Part shown: piece by piece, positions 43,108-52,292 of the stretch | Position numbering within the stretch: position 1 is the first letter of the stretch | Layout: each line of letters begins with the position of its first letter | The notes under the pieces: generated by a model | Databases searched by the model: none | Told to the model about the DNA's origin: nothing | Seen by the model: only the letters and a program-made list of their open reading frames with translations | From: Halalkaliarchaeum desulfuricum | GTDB lineage: Archaea; Halobacteriota; Halobacteria; Halobacteriales; Haloferacaceae | DNA length: 64,000 nt | Assembly (NCBI RefSeq): GCF_002952775.1 | Contig: NZ_CP025066.1 | Span: 992,001 to 1,056,000, forward strand | Direction of reading: 5' to 3' | Program-made: the position numbers and the translations under genes

Positions 43108-45248
43108 TGTGGTATCTACTACCCCTCGTGGTGGTGCTTGCACCACCAGTCGCGCTCGCCGCCTCGCGGTTCGATCGTCGGCTGGATCTGTTCGTCACCC
43201 GCCTCGCACTTTCGGCGTTTGGAAACTACGTGGGCGAGGAGACCGCCGACAGCGAACGACAGCGCGATCGGCTTCGGGCCGCTCACGTCGGGGAAACCCA
43301 CCGGATGTACGCGTCGAAAACGCTGTTGTACAGCGCCGTTCTCGCCGTCTCCGGGAGCGTTCTCGGGGTGTATCTGGCCGGCTACGTTCTCTCGGAGTTG
43401 GCGATAACCGAGGAGACGCTCCGTGCGGCGCTTCCGCCGGCGCTGTCGTTTCTCTCCCCGATCGCGCGCCTCTCCGAGATCGGACTGGGCGAACTGTTCT
43501 TATTGCTCGCGTTCTCCGGGGCGACGGTCGGGACCGTGCTCGCGGTGGGGACCTACTATCTGCGATGGGAGTTGCTCGATCAGTTAGCTGACGCACGGGG
43601 GAAACGGATCGACGTGACGCTTCCCCGCACGGTCGCGTTCGTGTACGCGCTGTCGCGGTCGGGAATGGCGTTTCCGATCGTGCTCGCGACGCTGTCCAGA
43701 AACGAACGGGTGTACGGCGAAGCCGCACGGGAGCTTTCCGTCGCCGTCCGGGAGATGGAAACGTTCAGCACCGACGCGTTGACCGCCCTCCGCGAGACGG
43801 CCCACCGGACGCCCAGCGAGAACATGGCGGAGTTCACGGAAAACCTCGCATCGATCCTCGAATCGGGACAGAACCTATCCGGGTTCCTCGAGGATCAGTA
43901 CGAGCGGTTTCAGGAGGAGGCGAAGGCACAACAGGAGCAGTATCTCGAACTGCTGTCGACGTTCGCCGAGGCGTACGTGACGACCCTGGTGGCGGGGCCG
44001 CTGTTTCTCGTGACGATCCTGGTGGTCGTCGGCCTCGTGTTGAGCGACACGCTCCCGATACTGCGGCTCGTCATCTACCTCGGCGTTCCGCTCGGAAGCG
44101 TCGCGTTCATCGCCTACGTCGGCAGCGCCACCGAATCGCTGCGGCGCCCGGGCGGCGCGGACGCCCCCGAACGGCGACGGCTCGACGTCGCACGACGCCA
44201 GGCTGTCGGCCAACTCGGTGCCGACACCCCCGCCCGGATCCAGGCCTCCGAATCCCGCGACGTGCAGTCCGACGGCGGGACCACCTCGACAGCGCAGCAG
44301 GACGCCCTCGAACGGCTCGCGGTGTACGACCGGTACTCTCGCCTGCTCGACCGCGTGACGAATCCGCTCGAGACCGCCTACCGAATGCCGTCGGCGACGT
44401 TCATCCTGACGGCTCCGATCGGGGTGCTGTGGGTGCTCGCGACGGCGGAGCCGACGCCGGTTACCGAACCCGTCTCGGTGCTGGCCGCGATCGATCGGGC
44501 CGTCGTCGAGGCGGCAGTGTTCGCGCTCGGCGTGTACGCCGTCGTGTTCGAACTGCGATCCCGAAAGCAACGGGCGATCGAGCGGGCGGTCCCCGACTTC
44601 CTCGATCGGTTTGCAAGCGTCAACGACGCCGGGATGAGCGTGGTCCGAAGTCTCCAGCGCGTCTCGGAGTCCGACCTGGATGAACTGTCCGCGGAGCTGC
44701 AGCGCACCTGGCGGGACATCCAGTGGGGGGCCGACGTCGAAACCGCGCTGTATCGGCTCGAAGAACGGGTGAACTCGCCGATGGTCTCCCGGGCGGTCGC
44801 GTTGACCACGAACGCGGTCCACGCGAGCGGCGACATCGCCCCCGTATTGACGATCGGCGCCGACGAAGCCCGCGCGACCCGGCGCCTCCGGCGCGAGCAG
44901 AGACAGGTGATGTTGACGTACCTCATCGTCATCTACATCTCGTTTCTCGTCTTCCTGGGGATCGTGGTCGCGCTCACGGTAGCGTTCGTTCCAGCCGTCG
45001 AGGGCGCCCAGTTCGACCCAGACCTGCCCGAGGCGACCGCGGGTGCGTCCGTCGGGTTCGTCGACACGATTACCCAGGCCGACGTGGGCGCCTACGAGGA
45101 GTTGCTGTTTCATGCCACGATGATTCAGGCGCTGTTTTCGGGGCTGATCGCCGGACAGCTCGGAGGAGGAACGATACAAAGCGGCGCGAAGCACGCGGTC
45201 GTGCTCCTCGTGTTAGGCTACCTGACGTTCGCAGTGATGGTCTTTTGA
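43107..45248 (+). CDS. Type II/IV secretion system F-family membrane protein (PilC/TadC-like)
   Basis: A 713-residue multi-pass platform protein with two GspF/T2SSF domains, each a cytoplasmic helical bundle plus membrane helices. The first domain contains VTLPRTVAFVYALSRSGMAFPIVL, the second AVPDFLDRFASVNDAGMSVVRSLQRVSES. There are eight to nine hydrophobic segments, with a charged linker at about 345-405. It starts on the TGATG overlap with the ATPase gene and is translated from the same mRNA. Confidence 0.92.
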   Translation: MWYLLPLVVVLAPPVALAASRFDRRLDLFVTRLALSAFGNYVGEETADSERQRDRLRAAHVGETHRMYASKTLLYSAVLAVSGSVLGVYLAGYVLSELAITEETLRAALPPALSFLSPIARLSEIGLGELFLLLAFSGATVGTVLAVGTYYLRWELLDQLADARGKRIDVTLPRTVAFVYALSRSGMAFPIVLATLSRNERVYGEAARELSVAVREMETFSTDALTALRETAHRTPSENMAEFTENLASILESGQNLSGFLEDQYERFQEEAKAQQEQYLELLSTFAEAYVTTLVAGPLFLVTILVVVGLVLSDTLPILRLVIYLGVPLGSVAFIAYVGSATESLRRPGGADAPERRRLDVARRQAVGQLGADTPARIQASESRDVQSDGGTTSTAQQDALERLAVYDRYSRLLDRVTNPLETAYRMPSATFILTAPIGVLWVLATAEPTPVTEPVSVLAAIDRAVVEAAVFALGVYAVVFELRSRKQRAIERAVPDFLDRFASVNDAGMSVVRSLQRVSESDLDELSAELQRTWRDIQWGADVETALYRLEERVNSPMVSRAVALTTNAVHASGDIAPVLTIGADEARATRRLRREQRQVMLTYLIVIYISFLVFLGIVVALTVAFVPAVEGAQFDPDLPEATAGASVGFVDTITQADVGAYEELLFHATMIQALFSGLIAGQLGGGTIQSGAKHAVVLLVLGYLTFAVMVF

Positions 45249-45251
45249 CCG

Positions 45252-45929
45252 ATGTCGGACCACTCGCTCCGGGAGACGTACGATCGGATCGCCGCCCACT
45301 TCTCGTCGACCCGGGAGTATCCCTGGCCGGAGGTGACCGAGTTCCTCGTGGAGCACGGCACCGAAATCGACGACGGAGAGGAAAGCGCGAGAGACGACGG
45401 CGACAGGATCGGACTCGACGTCGGCTGTGGCAACGGCCGGCACACCGAACCGCTCGTCGAGTACGTCGATCTCGCGGTGGGGATCGACGTGAGCCGCGGA
45501 TTGCTCGCGGAGGCGAACAGCCGGAGCTCCGAGCGCGGGTTCGACGGTGACTCGACGTTTCTCCAGGGCGACGCCGGAGCCCTGCCAATCGCCGACGGGA
45601 CAGTCGACGTCGGCGTGTACGTCGCGACGCTGCATCACCTGTCGCCGCGGGAACGGCGGATCCGTAGCCTCGAGGAGTTCGCTCGGGTGCTCTCCGGGAA
45701 CGGCATCGGTCTCGTGAGCGCCTGGAGCACGGCACACGACCGGTTCGACCGCGAGTCGGGGTTCGACACCACCGTCGACTGGACGCTTCCCGGCGGCGAG
45801 ACGGTGCCGCGGTTCTACCACATCTACGATCCCGACGAGTTCCGCGCCGACCTGGAGGCGAGCCCCCTCCGTGTGGAGTCGTTCGAACTCTCGAGTGGCA
45901 ACTGCTACGGTGTCGTCCGGCCGGAGTGA
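45252..45929 (+). CDS. Trm9-like tRNA wobble-uridine methyltransferase
   Basis: A 225-residue class I methyltransferase. The N-terminal TYDRIAAHFSSTREYPWPEVTEFL is the characteristic opening of the Trm9/ALKBH8 methyltransferase group. Motif I is GLDVGCGNGRHTEPL, and VYVATLHHLSPRERRIRSLEEFARVLSGNGIGLV follows. Trm9 proteins methylate carboxymethyl uridine at tRNA position 34 in eukaryotes and act with Trm112. The archaeal role is less certain. It begins 3 bp after the PilC-type gene, probably riding on that operon. Confidence 0.82.
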   Translation: MSDHSLRETYDRIAAHFSSTREYPWPEVTEFLVEHGTEIDDGEESARDDGDRIGLDVGCGNGRHTEPLVEYVDLAVGIDVSRGLLAEANSRSSERGFDGDSTFLQGDAGALPIADGTVDVGVYVATLHHLSPRERRIRSLEEFARVLSGNGIGLVSAWSTAHDRFDRESGFDTTVDWTLPGGETVPRFYHIYDPDEFRADLEASPLRVESFELSSGNCYGVVRPE

Positions 45930-45993
45930 CCGCGGCGGCGGGACGGAGCGATCGAATCTGTGGAGTTATCCCCCGCGAACGACTACCGGACCT

Positions 45994-47052
45994 ATGGAAC
46001 CGACGGAGGGCGATGAGGCCAGCGATCGGCTGGACGGACGCGAGGAACGCGACGTGGACGAGCGGTACGAGGTCGCAGTCGTCGGGGGTGGCCCGGCGGG
46101 GCTGTCGACTGCACTGTACACGACCCGGCTGGGCCACGACACCGTCGTGCTGGATCGCGGCGGGGGCCGCGCGGCGATGATGCTCGAGACGCACAACGTG
46201 ATCGGGGTTCCCGAGGGGACGTCCGGCAACGAACTGCTGGCGACGGCACGCGAGCAGATCCAGGCGTACGGCGCCGACTACCACCGGAAGTACGTCGAGT
46301 CGATCGAACGCGACGACGACGGGTTCCGGCTCGAGACGGGCAACGTAACGTACGGCGCCGATCGCGTGGTGATCGCCGTGGGATTCAGCGACGAGCGACC
46401 GGAGCCGCCGCTGCCCCGAACTGGCCGGGGGCTGCACTACTGTCTGCACTGTGACGCGTACATGTTCGTCGACGAGCCGGTGTACGTGATGGGAACCGGC
46501 GAGGCGGCCGCCCAGGTCGCGATGGTCATGCTCAACTTCACCGACGAGGTGGATCTGCTCACGCGCGGCGATGACCCCGAGTGGAGCGAAGAAACCGACC
46601 GACAGCTCGAGGCGCATCCAGTCGAGGTAATCCGTGAGGAGATTGTCGGACTCGAGAAGCGCGAGGACGGCTGGCTCGCCGGATTCGAGTTCGAAGACGG
46701 CACGTTCCGCGAGTACAGGGGCGGGTTCCCGATGTACGGTTCGAACTACCGGAACGAACTCCTCGACCAGCTCGGCCTCGACCGGACCGACGACGGCGCG
46801 GTGGTCGTCGACGAACACGGCCGGACCAGCGTCGGCGGCGTCTACGCGGTGGGGGACGTTACCCCCGGCCACAACCAGGTTCCGGTCGCGATGGGCGAGG
46901 GGGCGAACGCGGGGATCGCGATCCACAAGGAACTCCGGACGTATCCGAAACCCCTGTCGGAGATCGAACGCGACGGTCCAGTCGACGAACGCGAGGTGCC
47001 CGCGGTTTCCGATCGGCTTCGGGAGGCGGCTGCGGCATTCTTCGGGAAGTAG
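45994..47052 (+). CDS. FAD-dependent NAD(P)H oxidoreductase, thioredoxin-reductase-like
   Basis: A 352-residue flavoprotein. FAD-binding EVAVVGGGPAGLSTALYTTRLGHDTVVLDRG (about 27-57), a central CLHC redox-like motif in YCLHCDAYMFVDEPVYVMGTGEAAAQVAM, and the C-terminal VYAVGDVTPGHNQVPVAMGEGANAGIAI are present. It resembles thioredoxin reductase in domain order. A CxxC is found, but its surroundings are not the standard CATC site; donor and acceptor are unknown. A polar N-terminal extension of about 25 residues is present. Confidence 0.9.
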   Translation: MEPTEGDEASDRLDGREERDVDERYEVAVVGGGPAGLSTALYTTRLGHDTVVLDRGGGRAAMMLETHNVIGVPEGTSGNELLATAREQIQAYGADYHRKYVESIERDDDGFRLETGNVTYGADRVVIAVGFSDERPEPPLPRTGRGLHYCLHCDAYMFVDEPVYVMGTGEAAAQVAMVMLNFTDEVDLLTRGDDPEWSEETDRQLEAHPVEVIREEIVGLEKREDGWLAGFEFEDGTFREYRGGFPMYGSNYRNELLDQLGLDRTDDGAVVVDEHGRTSVGGVYAVGDVTPGHNQVPVAMGEGANAGIAIHKELRTYPKPLSEIERDGPVDEREVPAVSDRLREAAAAFFGK

Positions 47053-47119
47053 ACTGGACGATCGGAATTATTACGTCACCTGCAATCGATATTTAAATTG
47101 AATGATACGTACCGACGGC

Positions 47120-47668
47120 ATGGGGACCGAACAGGTTCTCGAGGCGGCAAAGGAGTACGCAGTCGAACACGCGCTCGACGACATTGTCGTCGCCTCGACG
47201 ACGGGCGAAACGGGGGCGATGGCCGCGGACGTGTTCGACGCGATCGATCGGAACCTCGCGGTCGTGGGACATTCGACAGGCTATCGCGAACCGAACGAAC
47301 AGGAACTCCACGACGAGCACGTGGAAGCGATCGAATCAGCCGGGGGCGAGGTCTTCGTCGGCCCGATGGTCTTCAGTAACGTCGGTGCTGCAGTCGCAAA
47401 ACGGGACGGCCACGCGGTACAAAGCGTCCTCGCGAACGCGCTCCGGCTCTTCGGGCAGGGGAGCAAGGTGGCCATCGAATGTGTTCTCATGGCATGTGAC
47501 GCCGGACTCGTCGACGTCGATCGTCCCGTGCTCTCGATCGCTGGCACCGGAAGCGGGGCGGATACGGTCTTTTTGATCCACTCGGCGAACAGCCGAGATC
47601 TGTACGATCTGCGCGTCCTCGAGGTGATCGCCAAACCCGCCGACCGGGAAAACATGCCGTTCTACTGA
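47120..47668 (+). CDS. Pyruvate kinase C-terminal-domain-like protein
   Basis: A 182-residue protein (188 from the upstream ATG 47102) with the alpha/beta fold of the allosteric C-terminal domain of pyruvate kinase. TEQVLEAAKEYAVEHALDDIVVASTTGETG is the clearest match. Stand-alone archaeal versions of this domain have no known reaction. TTTAAA at 47092-47097 predicts transcription starting at about 47120, so that ATG is preferred. Confidence 0.82.
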   Translation: MGTEQVLEAAKEYAVEHALDDIVVASTTGETGAMAADVFDAIDRNLAVVGHSTGYREPNEQELHDEHVEAIESAGGEVFVGPMVFSNVGAAVAKRDGHAVQSVLANALRLFGQGSKVAIECVLMACDAGLVDVDRPVLSIAGTGSGADTVFLIHSANSRDLYDLRVLEVIAKPADRENMPFY

Positions 47669-47759
47669 TCCGGGAACCCCCGGCGAAGGGTTCGGATACT
47701 GCAAGCGCTGCCCGTCGTGGAACGAACGCTTTTAGTGGTTCTCCCGGGTATTCAGGGAC

Positions 47760-47951
47760 ATGGCCATCAAACCCAAGTACATCAAACAGCTCGCCAATCG
47801 ACTGCTCGAGACGTATCCGAACGCCTTCAACACCGACTTCGAGACGAACAAAGAGAGCGTCGAACAGCTCACCAACGTCGAGTCCAAGGGCGTCCGCAAC
47901 CGGATCGCCGGCTACATCACCCGCAAGAAAGCCGGCCAGGCTGCTTCCTGA
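47760..47951 (+). CDS. rps17e: 30S ribosomal protein S17e (eS17)
   Basis: A 63-residue archaeal ribosomal protein: AIKPKYIKQLANRLLETYPNAFNTDFETNKESVEQLTNVESKGVRNRIAGYITRKK is diagnostic. TTTTAG at 47730-47735 lies about 28 bp upstream, indicating a leaderless mRNA. Confidence 0.97.
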   Translation: MAIKPKYIKQLANRLLETYPNAFNTDFETNKESVEQLTNVESKGVRNRIAGYITRKKAGQAAS

Positions 47952-47997
47952 TTTTCCCGGTCCTGTCCGAGCGTGTCCGAGCGCGATCGTTGTCTGA

Positions 47998-48315
47998 TCA
48001 TCGCAATCCCCGAGCCAATCCCCCGAATGCCCCAAGTGCTACTGCGATCGCGGCGCTGAGCGCAACGAACCCGCCAGTCGCCAGGAACGGCTCCCACGCT
48101 CCGTCGACGATTATCGTCCCCGCGAAGACCAGCCAGACGAACAGCCCGAAGGCCGCGCCCGCCAGCACCCCCCGCGGGACCGTTCTCGCGAGCAGGCCGA
48201 CGAACGCCCCGCCGATCACGACCCCGATCCAGTGGGCGCTCGCGAGCCCGACGCCGGCGATCGCCGCACCGATCCACAGCAGCCAACGCAGGACCCTCCG
48301 CTCGCGTGGAGTCAT
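47998..48315 (-). CDS. Small membrane protein coupled to the penicillin acylase gene
   Basis: A 105-residue protein with about three or four hydrophobic helices (GAAIAGVGLASAHWIGVVIGGAFVGLLA, GVLAGAAFGLFVWLVFAG, GGFVALSAAIAVALGAFGG). It opens MTPRERRVLRWLLW. No family is recognised. It starts within the last 4 bp of the acylase gene, so the two are translationally coupled and may act together. Confidence 0.72.
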   Translation of the reverse strand: MTPRERRVLRWLLWIGAAIAGVGLASAHWIGVVIGGAFVGLLARTVPRGVLAGAAFGLFVWLVFAGTIIVDGAWEPFLATGGFVALSAAIAVALGAFGGLARGLR

Positions 48316-50783
48316 TCGTCGTCACCTCCGTCGCCAGCACTGATAAACCGGAACCGCACGTCACCCCGTAGCTCCCGGTCCATCGGCTTGTACTCCCCGT
48401 CGGCCCACCGGCGGAGCTGATCGTCGTAGTGGGGCGAAAAGTAGTTCCCCGAGTTCCCACCCGGGAGGATCGCCTCGCAGTCACCGTCCGGTTCGCAGAT
48501 CATCCGCCAGCTGCTGCCGGCCGGCCGGGCGGGCCTGAAGTTCATCAGGGTCCGCGGCGAGCCGTCGGTTTCGTGGCGGGGATACCCGAGCGCGCCGACA
48601 CCGAACGGGTGCGTCAGGACCCCGGTGTGGGTCGCGTCGCCGTAGCGGTCGGCGCCCCCGAACCGCGGGTTGTCGCCGTCGATTCCGTCGAGCGCACGTT
48701 CCATCGCCTCCCGTGCGAGCTCCGCCCTGTCTCGTCCGTCGAACAGCGACGAGTCCGGTCCGGCGTTCAAAAGAGCCCAATCGCCGGGGTAATACTCCGC
48801 CCCCAGGCCCAAGTCCGAAAACAGCGGTTCGAAGACGATTTCGCGGTAGCCGTCGAGCCACGCCGCGAACAATAGTGCACCCCGGGAGTCGCGGTCCATC
48901 CGTCCGTCCCACTCTGAAAGGGTTTCACCGGCGTTTCTCACCCGGGATGACGCCTCGGCGTGGGTCAACGCCGGCACCAGGAAGTCGGCGTCGTCGATCC
49001 GGTAGTCCCGAACGTCCAACTGCATCGAGCGGACGAACTGGCGGTCCACGGGCCGGTTCTCCTCGATCCGTTCGTCCAGCAGGTCCCACACGCGACGACC
49101 GCGATAGCCGTCTGCATACGACGCCGCAAAGTAGTGGGGATACCGGTCGTCGTCGATCACCCGCTGGTTGGCGGTGCCGAGGTGCGTCGGGTCGATCGCG
49201 GCCGGCATCTCTTCGAACGGGATGAACCCTTCCCAGGTCGGCTGGCCGTACGGTTCGAAGCCGTCCCACTCCCCCTCGCCGGCGGAGCCGTCGAACACCC
49301 GGTCGCCCCGGACTGGCTCGCCGTCAGTGCGACGGATCGGGACCTTCCCGGTCACCTGAAAGAGTGTCCGGCCGTCCCGGTCGGCGTAGACGAGACACTG
49401 CGTCGGGAGATCGAACCGCCGTGTGGCCTCGAGGAAGTCGTCGATCCCGCCGCTTCGGGCGTACTCGAAGATGGCCCGGGTCGTCCGGGTCGCAGCCAGC
49501 CCCGTCCAGGCGACCGCCACCGATCGCCCCTCCCGGTCGATCATCGGCCCGTGAACCGTTCGGTTCACCTCGATCGTCCGGTCCCGCTCTCCCTCGACCG
49601 GGATCTGCCGTGCCTCCCGGTCGAACTCCCGCCACTCGCCGCGGTAGCGGTACCGATCTCCGTCGTCGTCGACCTCGTAGGTATAAAAGTCGATCACGTC
49701 AGCGCCAGCGTTGGTAAAGCCCCACGCCCCAGCGTGGTTGGCGCCGATGATTACGAACGGGACGCCGGGGAACGTCACCCCGCGAACGCTCGCGTCGGGC
49801 GTTTCGACGTGCTGTTCGTACCACAGCGGTGGGACGGACAGATCGAGGTGCGGGTCGTTCGCGACGATCGGCCGGCCGGAGTCGGTGTGTTCGCCGGAGA
49901 CGACCCAGGAGTTGGAGCCGACACCGGGTGGTGACTCGAACCGCGAGAGACGGGCCACCTCTGCAGACGAGAGGCCAGAAACGTCGGTGCCGGACTCGCG
50001 GTCGTCAATAGCACCGGGACTCCGAGAGACGGCGTCGCGACCGGGGGAAGACCCGTCATCCTTCCGCAGAATTGGGGCGTCGTGAGGGATGCGAGACGGG
50101 TACAGTTCCTCGACGATGTCGGCGCCGAGCCGTTCTTCGAGCAGCGCCAGCCGGAGCGTCCTGAACGAGCCCGTAAGCCCCCACGAGATCTGCTTTTCCA
50201 TCAACATCGTGTCGACCGGCGTCCACGGGTCCGGCTCGTACGCCAGCAGCCCGAACTCCATCGGGAGCGGCCCGTCGTCGATGCGGGCGTTGACCCCCTC
50301 CGCGAACGCGGTGACTGCCTCACCGACCGGTTCCCCACGCAGCCGTTCCCAGTTGGCCCGCGCCGCATCGAGGAACCCCATCCGGACGTTGAACTCGTCG
50401 GATTCGAGGGCGTCGGGACCCACTACCTCCGAGAGCCGACCGCGCATCACCCGCCGCTGGAGGTCCAGTTGGAACAGCCGATCTGCCGCCTGCGCGTAGC
50501 CGACGGCGTAGTAGGCGGCCACCTCCGAGTCGGCGTCGACGTGGGGAACCCCCTCGTCGTCGAACCGTACCGTCGCCGCACCGTACGGCGACGACAGTTG
50601 CCGTATCCGGTCGTCGCCCGCGGCGCCCCAGACGGTACCCGAAAGCGGGGCGAAACCGCGGAGGTAACCCGACACCGGCGAGAGGACACCCCCTGCGACG
50701 CCGCCGGCGAGGACCGCTGAGACCAGGTCGCGCCGGGAGACCGAAATCGATCGACCTCCAGTCGGTGTGTCACCACTGTCCAT
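48312..50783 (-). CDS. Penicillin acylase family N-terminal nucleophile amidohydrolase, Tat-exported
   Basis: An 823-residue Ntn hydrolase that cleaves amide bonds of acylated compounds such as beta-lactams or acyl-homoserine lactones. A Tat signal SRRDLVSAVLAGGVAGG is at the N-terminus. The self-processing site is GVGSNSWVVSG, with Ser290 the nucleophile of the mature beta chain. The segment before it would be the alpha chain, followed by an acidic spacer at 240-270. VYADRDGRTLFQVTGKVPIRR follows in the beta chain. The substrate in a haloarchaeon is unknown. A downstream small membrane protein overlaps its stop. Confidence 0.92.
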   Translation of the reverse strand: MDSGDTPTGGRSISVSRRDLVSAVLAGGVAGGVLSPVSGYLRGFAPLSGTVWGAAGDDRIRQLSSPYGAATVRFDDEGVPHVDADSEVAAYYAVGYAQAADRLFQLDLQRRVMRGRLSEVVGPDALESDEFNVRMGFLDAARANWERLRGEPVGEAVTAFAEGVNARIDDGPLPMEFGLLAYEPDPWTPVDTMLMEKQISWGLTGSFRTLRLALLEERLGADIVEELYPSRIPHDAPILRKDDGSSPGRDAVSRSPGAIDDRESGTDVSGLSSAEVARLSRFESPPGVGSNSWVVSGEHTDSGRPIVANDPHLDLSVPPLWYEQHVETPDASVRGVTFPGVPFVIIGANHAGAWGFTNAGADVIDFYTYEVDDDGDRYRYRGEWREFDREARQIPVEGERDRTIEVNRTVHGPMIDREGRSVAVAWTGLAATRTTRAIFEYARSGGIDDFLEATRRFDLPTQCLVYADRDGRTLFQVTGKVPIRRTDGEPVRGDRVFDGSAGEGEWDGFEPYGQPTWEGFIPFEEMPAAIDPTHLGTANQRVIDDDRYPHYFAASYADGYRGRRVWDLLDERIEENRPVDRQFVRSMQLDVRDYRIDDADFLVPALTHAEASSRVRNAGETLSEWDGRMDRDSRGALLFAAWLDGYREIVFEPLFSDLGLGAEYYPGDWALLNAGPDSSLFDGRDRAELAREAMERALDGIDGDNPRFGGADRYGDATHTGVLTHPFGVGALGYPRHETDGSPRTLMNFRPARPAGSSWRMICEPDGDCEAILPGGNSGNYFSPHYDDQLRRWADGEYKPMDRELRGDVRFRFISAGDGGDDE

Positions 50784-50905
50784 AGTTCCGACACCCTCGG
50801 TGAGGACTTAAAAGATCGGCCGCCAGGGAAACCCAGGGGCTGTAGACGCGAGGAAGTGACGGGGACACGAAGATATTTGGTGGATCGTCCGATACACTCG
50901 CGGCG

Positions 50906-52270
50906 ATGCCCTCCACAGCGTCCTCTACCCCGCTTGCGAGCCGCCGATCGCTGCTTGCTGCCATCGGCACAGCGGCGACCGTCGGTCTCGCCGGCTGTAG
51001 CGCGTTCGAATCCGACGAGTCGTTACCGGCGTTCGAACCGGAGGCGATGGTGGACGTTCTCTCGACGCCGGCACCGGAGTACCGACGACCCGCACCGGTC
51101 CAGCCGTCGGCAGCGGCGATCGACGCCGGCCTCGAACGTGGTGACGGGTTCCTCGATTCGATCCCCGACGAGGTGACCGCAGAGACCGTCCCGGACGAGG
51201 ACCTCCACGAGCACATCGACGTACAATCCGAACGTGCCAGGACCCAGCGGGAGGACGTCGAGGAGGCCCCGGACCGGTTCAGGGCACTTGAGGAGGTTCG
51301 GCAGTACCGCCGATACGCCCGCCGGGCCGCGGCGACCTACGAGGCGGCCGCCGCCGGCCCCGGCGAATGGGATCGACTTCGGGAGTCCCTCGAAGCGGAG
51401 CGCAACGATGCCAGGTCACGGGCGAAGCGCCGGCTCGCAGCCGTCGAGTACGTCGGAGACCACCCGGACCGGACACTGCTTCTCACAGTTCGACTGGAAG
51501 AGATGCTCACCGCCGCGTTGAGACTGGGGCGCCGTCGACCGGGCGAGAGGGCTCCGGTCCACACCCTTGCAGATCTGGCACGGCGGACGGAGCGACTGCG
51601 AACGAGCGTCGACGCCGCCGAGGAATTGCGCACCCGGCACGTGGAACGATCCGACGAGGCGACCGACTTCACGACCTGGTTCGACATCGCGCTCGAACGA
51701 TCCCTGCGGCCGCCGGATCTCGTGAGGGTCCACGACGAGGACGCCACGCCGGCGGATGTCGTCGGCGGTCAGGCGGACCGTCCGGAGGTGAGACACGCGA
51801 TCGCTCTCGCCCTGGGTATCCCCGGCGACTTCGACGACGTGGACCGCCACGCGAACCGGGGGACCCTCGCGCTGGGTCTCGAGGGCGTTCTCGAACTCGA
51901 GCGAGACGCCCGCGCGTTCGAGACGGTGACCGGACGGATCGAGGACCGCGAGTTCCCCCGGCCGGAATCGATCGACCGGGTTCGCGAGGAACGTGAGGCG
52001 ACGATCGAGGCGGCACACCAGGCGGCAAACCAAGCGGAGATCGATCCGTCGGAACCGAGCCTCGGTGCCGACGTGTTCGTCCGGACCTGTGGGTGGATCG
52101 ACTCGACCGACCAGTCGATCCGGCGGGACATCGACCGGGATCAGAGCAGTGATCTCGGGTTCCAGTACGCCCAGTATGCGAACGCACGAGCACGAATCGA
52201 GGCGCTGCCGTCAGCGATCGAGACGGTACGAGAGCGGATCGAGGCGGCAACCCAGGACACACCTTTTTGA
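50906..52270 (+). CDS. Uncharacterised Tat lipoprotein, helical
   Basis: A 454-residue secreted lipoprotein of unknown function. SRRSLLAAIGTAATVGLAGC is a Tat signal with lipobox Cys31. The mature part is acidic and Glu/Arg-rich with predicted long helices (RAREQREDVEEAPDRFRALEEVRQYRRYARRAAATYEAAAA-like pattern), and shows no catalytic motif I recognise. It is divergent from the acylase gene across a 122-bp intergenic region that must contain both promoters, so the two exported proteins could be co-regulated. Confidence 0.8.
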   Translation: MPSTASSTPLASRRSLLAAIGTAATVGLAGCSAFESDESLPAFEPEAMVDVLSTPAPEYRRPAPVQPSAAAIDAGLERGDGFLDSIPDEVTAETVPDEDLHEHIDVQSERARTQREDVEEAPDRFRALEEVRQYRRYARRAAATYEAAAAGPGEWDRLRESLEAERNDARSRAKRRLAAVEYVGDHPDRTLLLTVRLEEMLTAALRLGRRRPGERAPVHTLADLARRTERLRTSVDAAEELRTRHVERSDEATDFTTWFDIALERSLRPPDLVRVHDEDATPADVVGGQADRPEVRHAIALALGIPGDFDDVDRHANRGTLALGLEGVLELERDARAFETVTGRIEDREFPRPESIDRVREEREATIEAAHQAANQAEIDPSEPSLGADVFVRTCGWIDSTDQSIRRDIDRDQSSDLGFQYAQYANARARIEALPSAIETVRERIEAATQDTPF

Positions 52271-52292
52271 GGGCTCCCCCGGAGAGACGCCC

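Noticed and set aside
42294-45248. Open frame of 984 codons joining part of the PilB gene to PilC
   Set aside because: Its first 270 codons are an out-of-frame, arginine-rich reading of the PilB gene. The real PilC start is ATG 43107 after the PilB stop.
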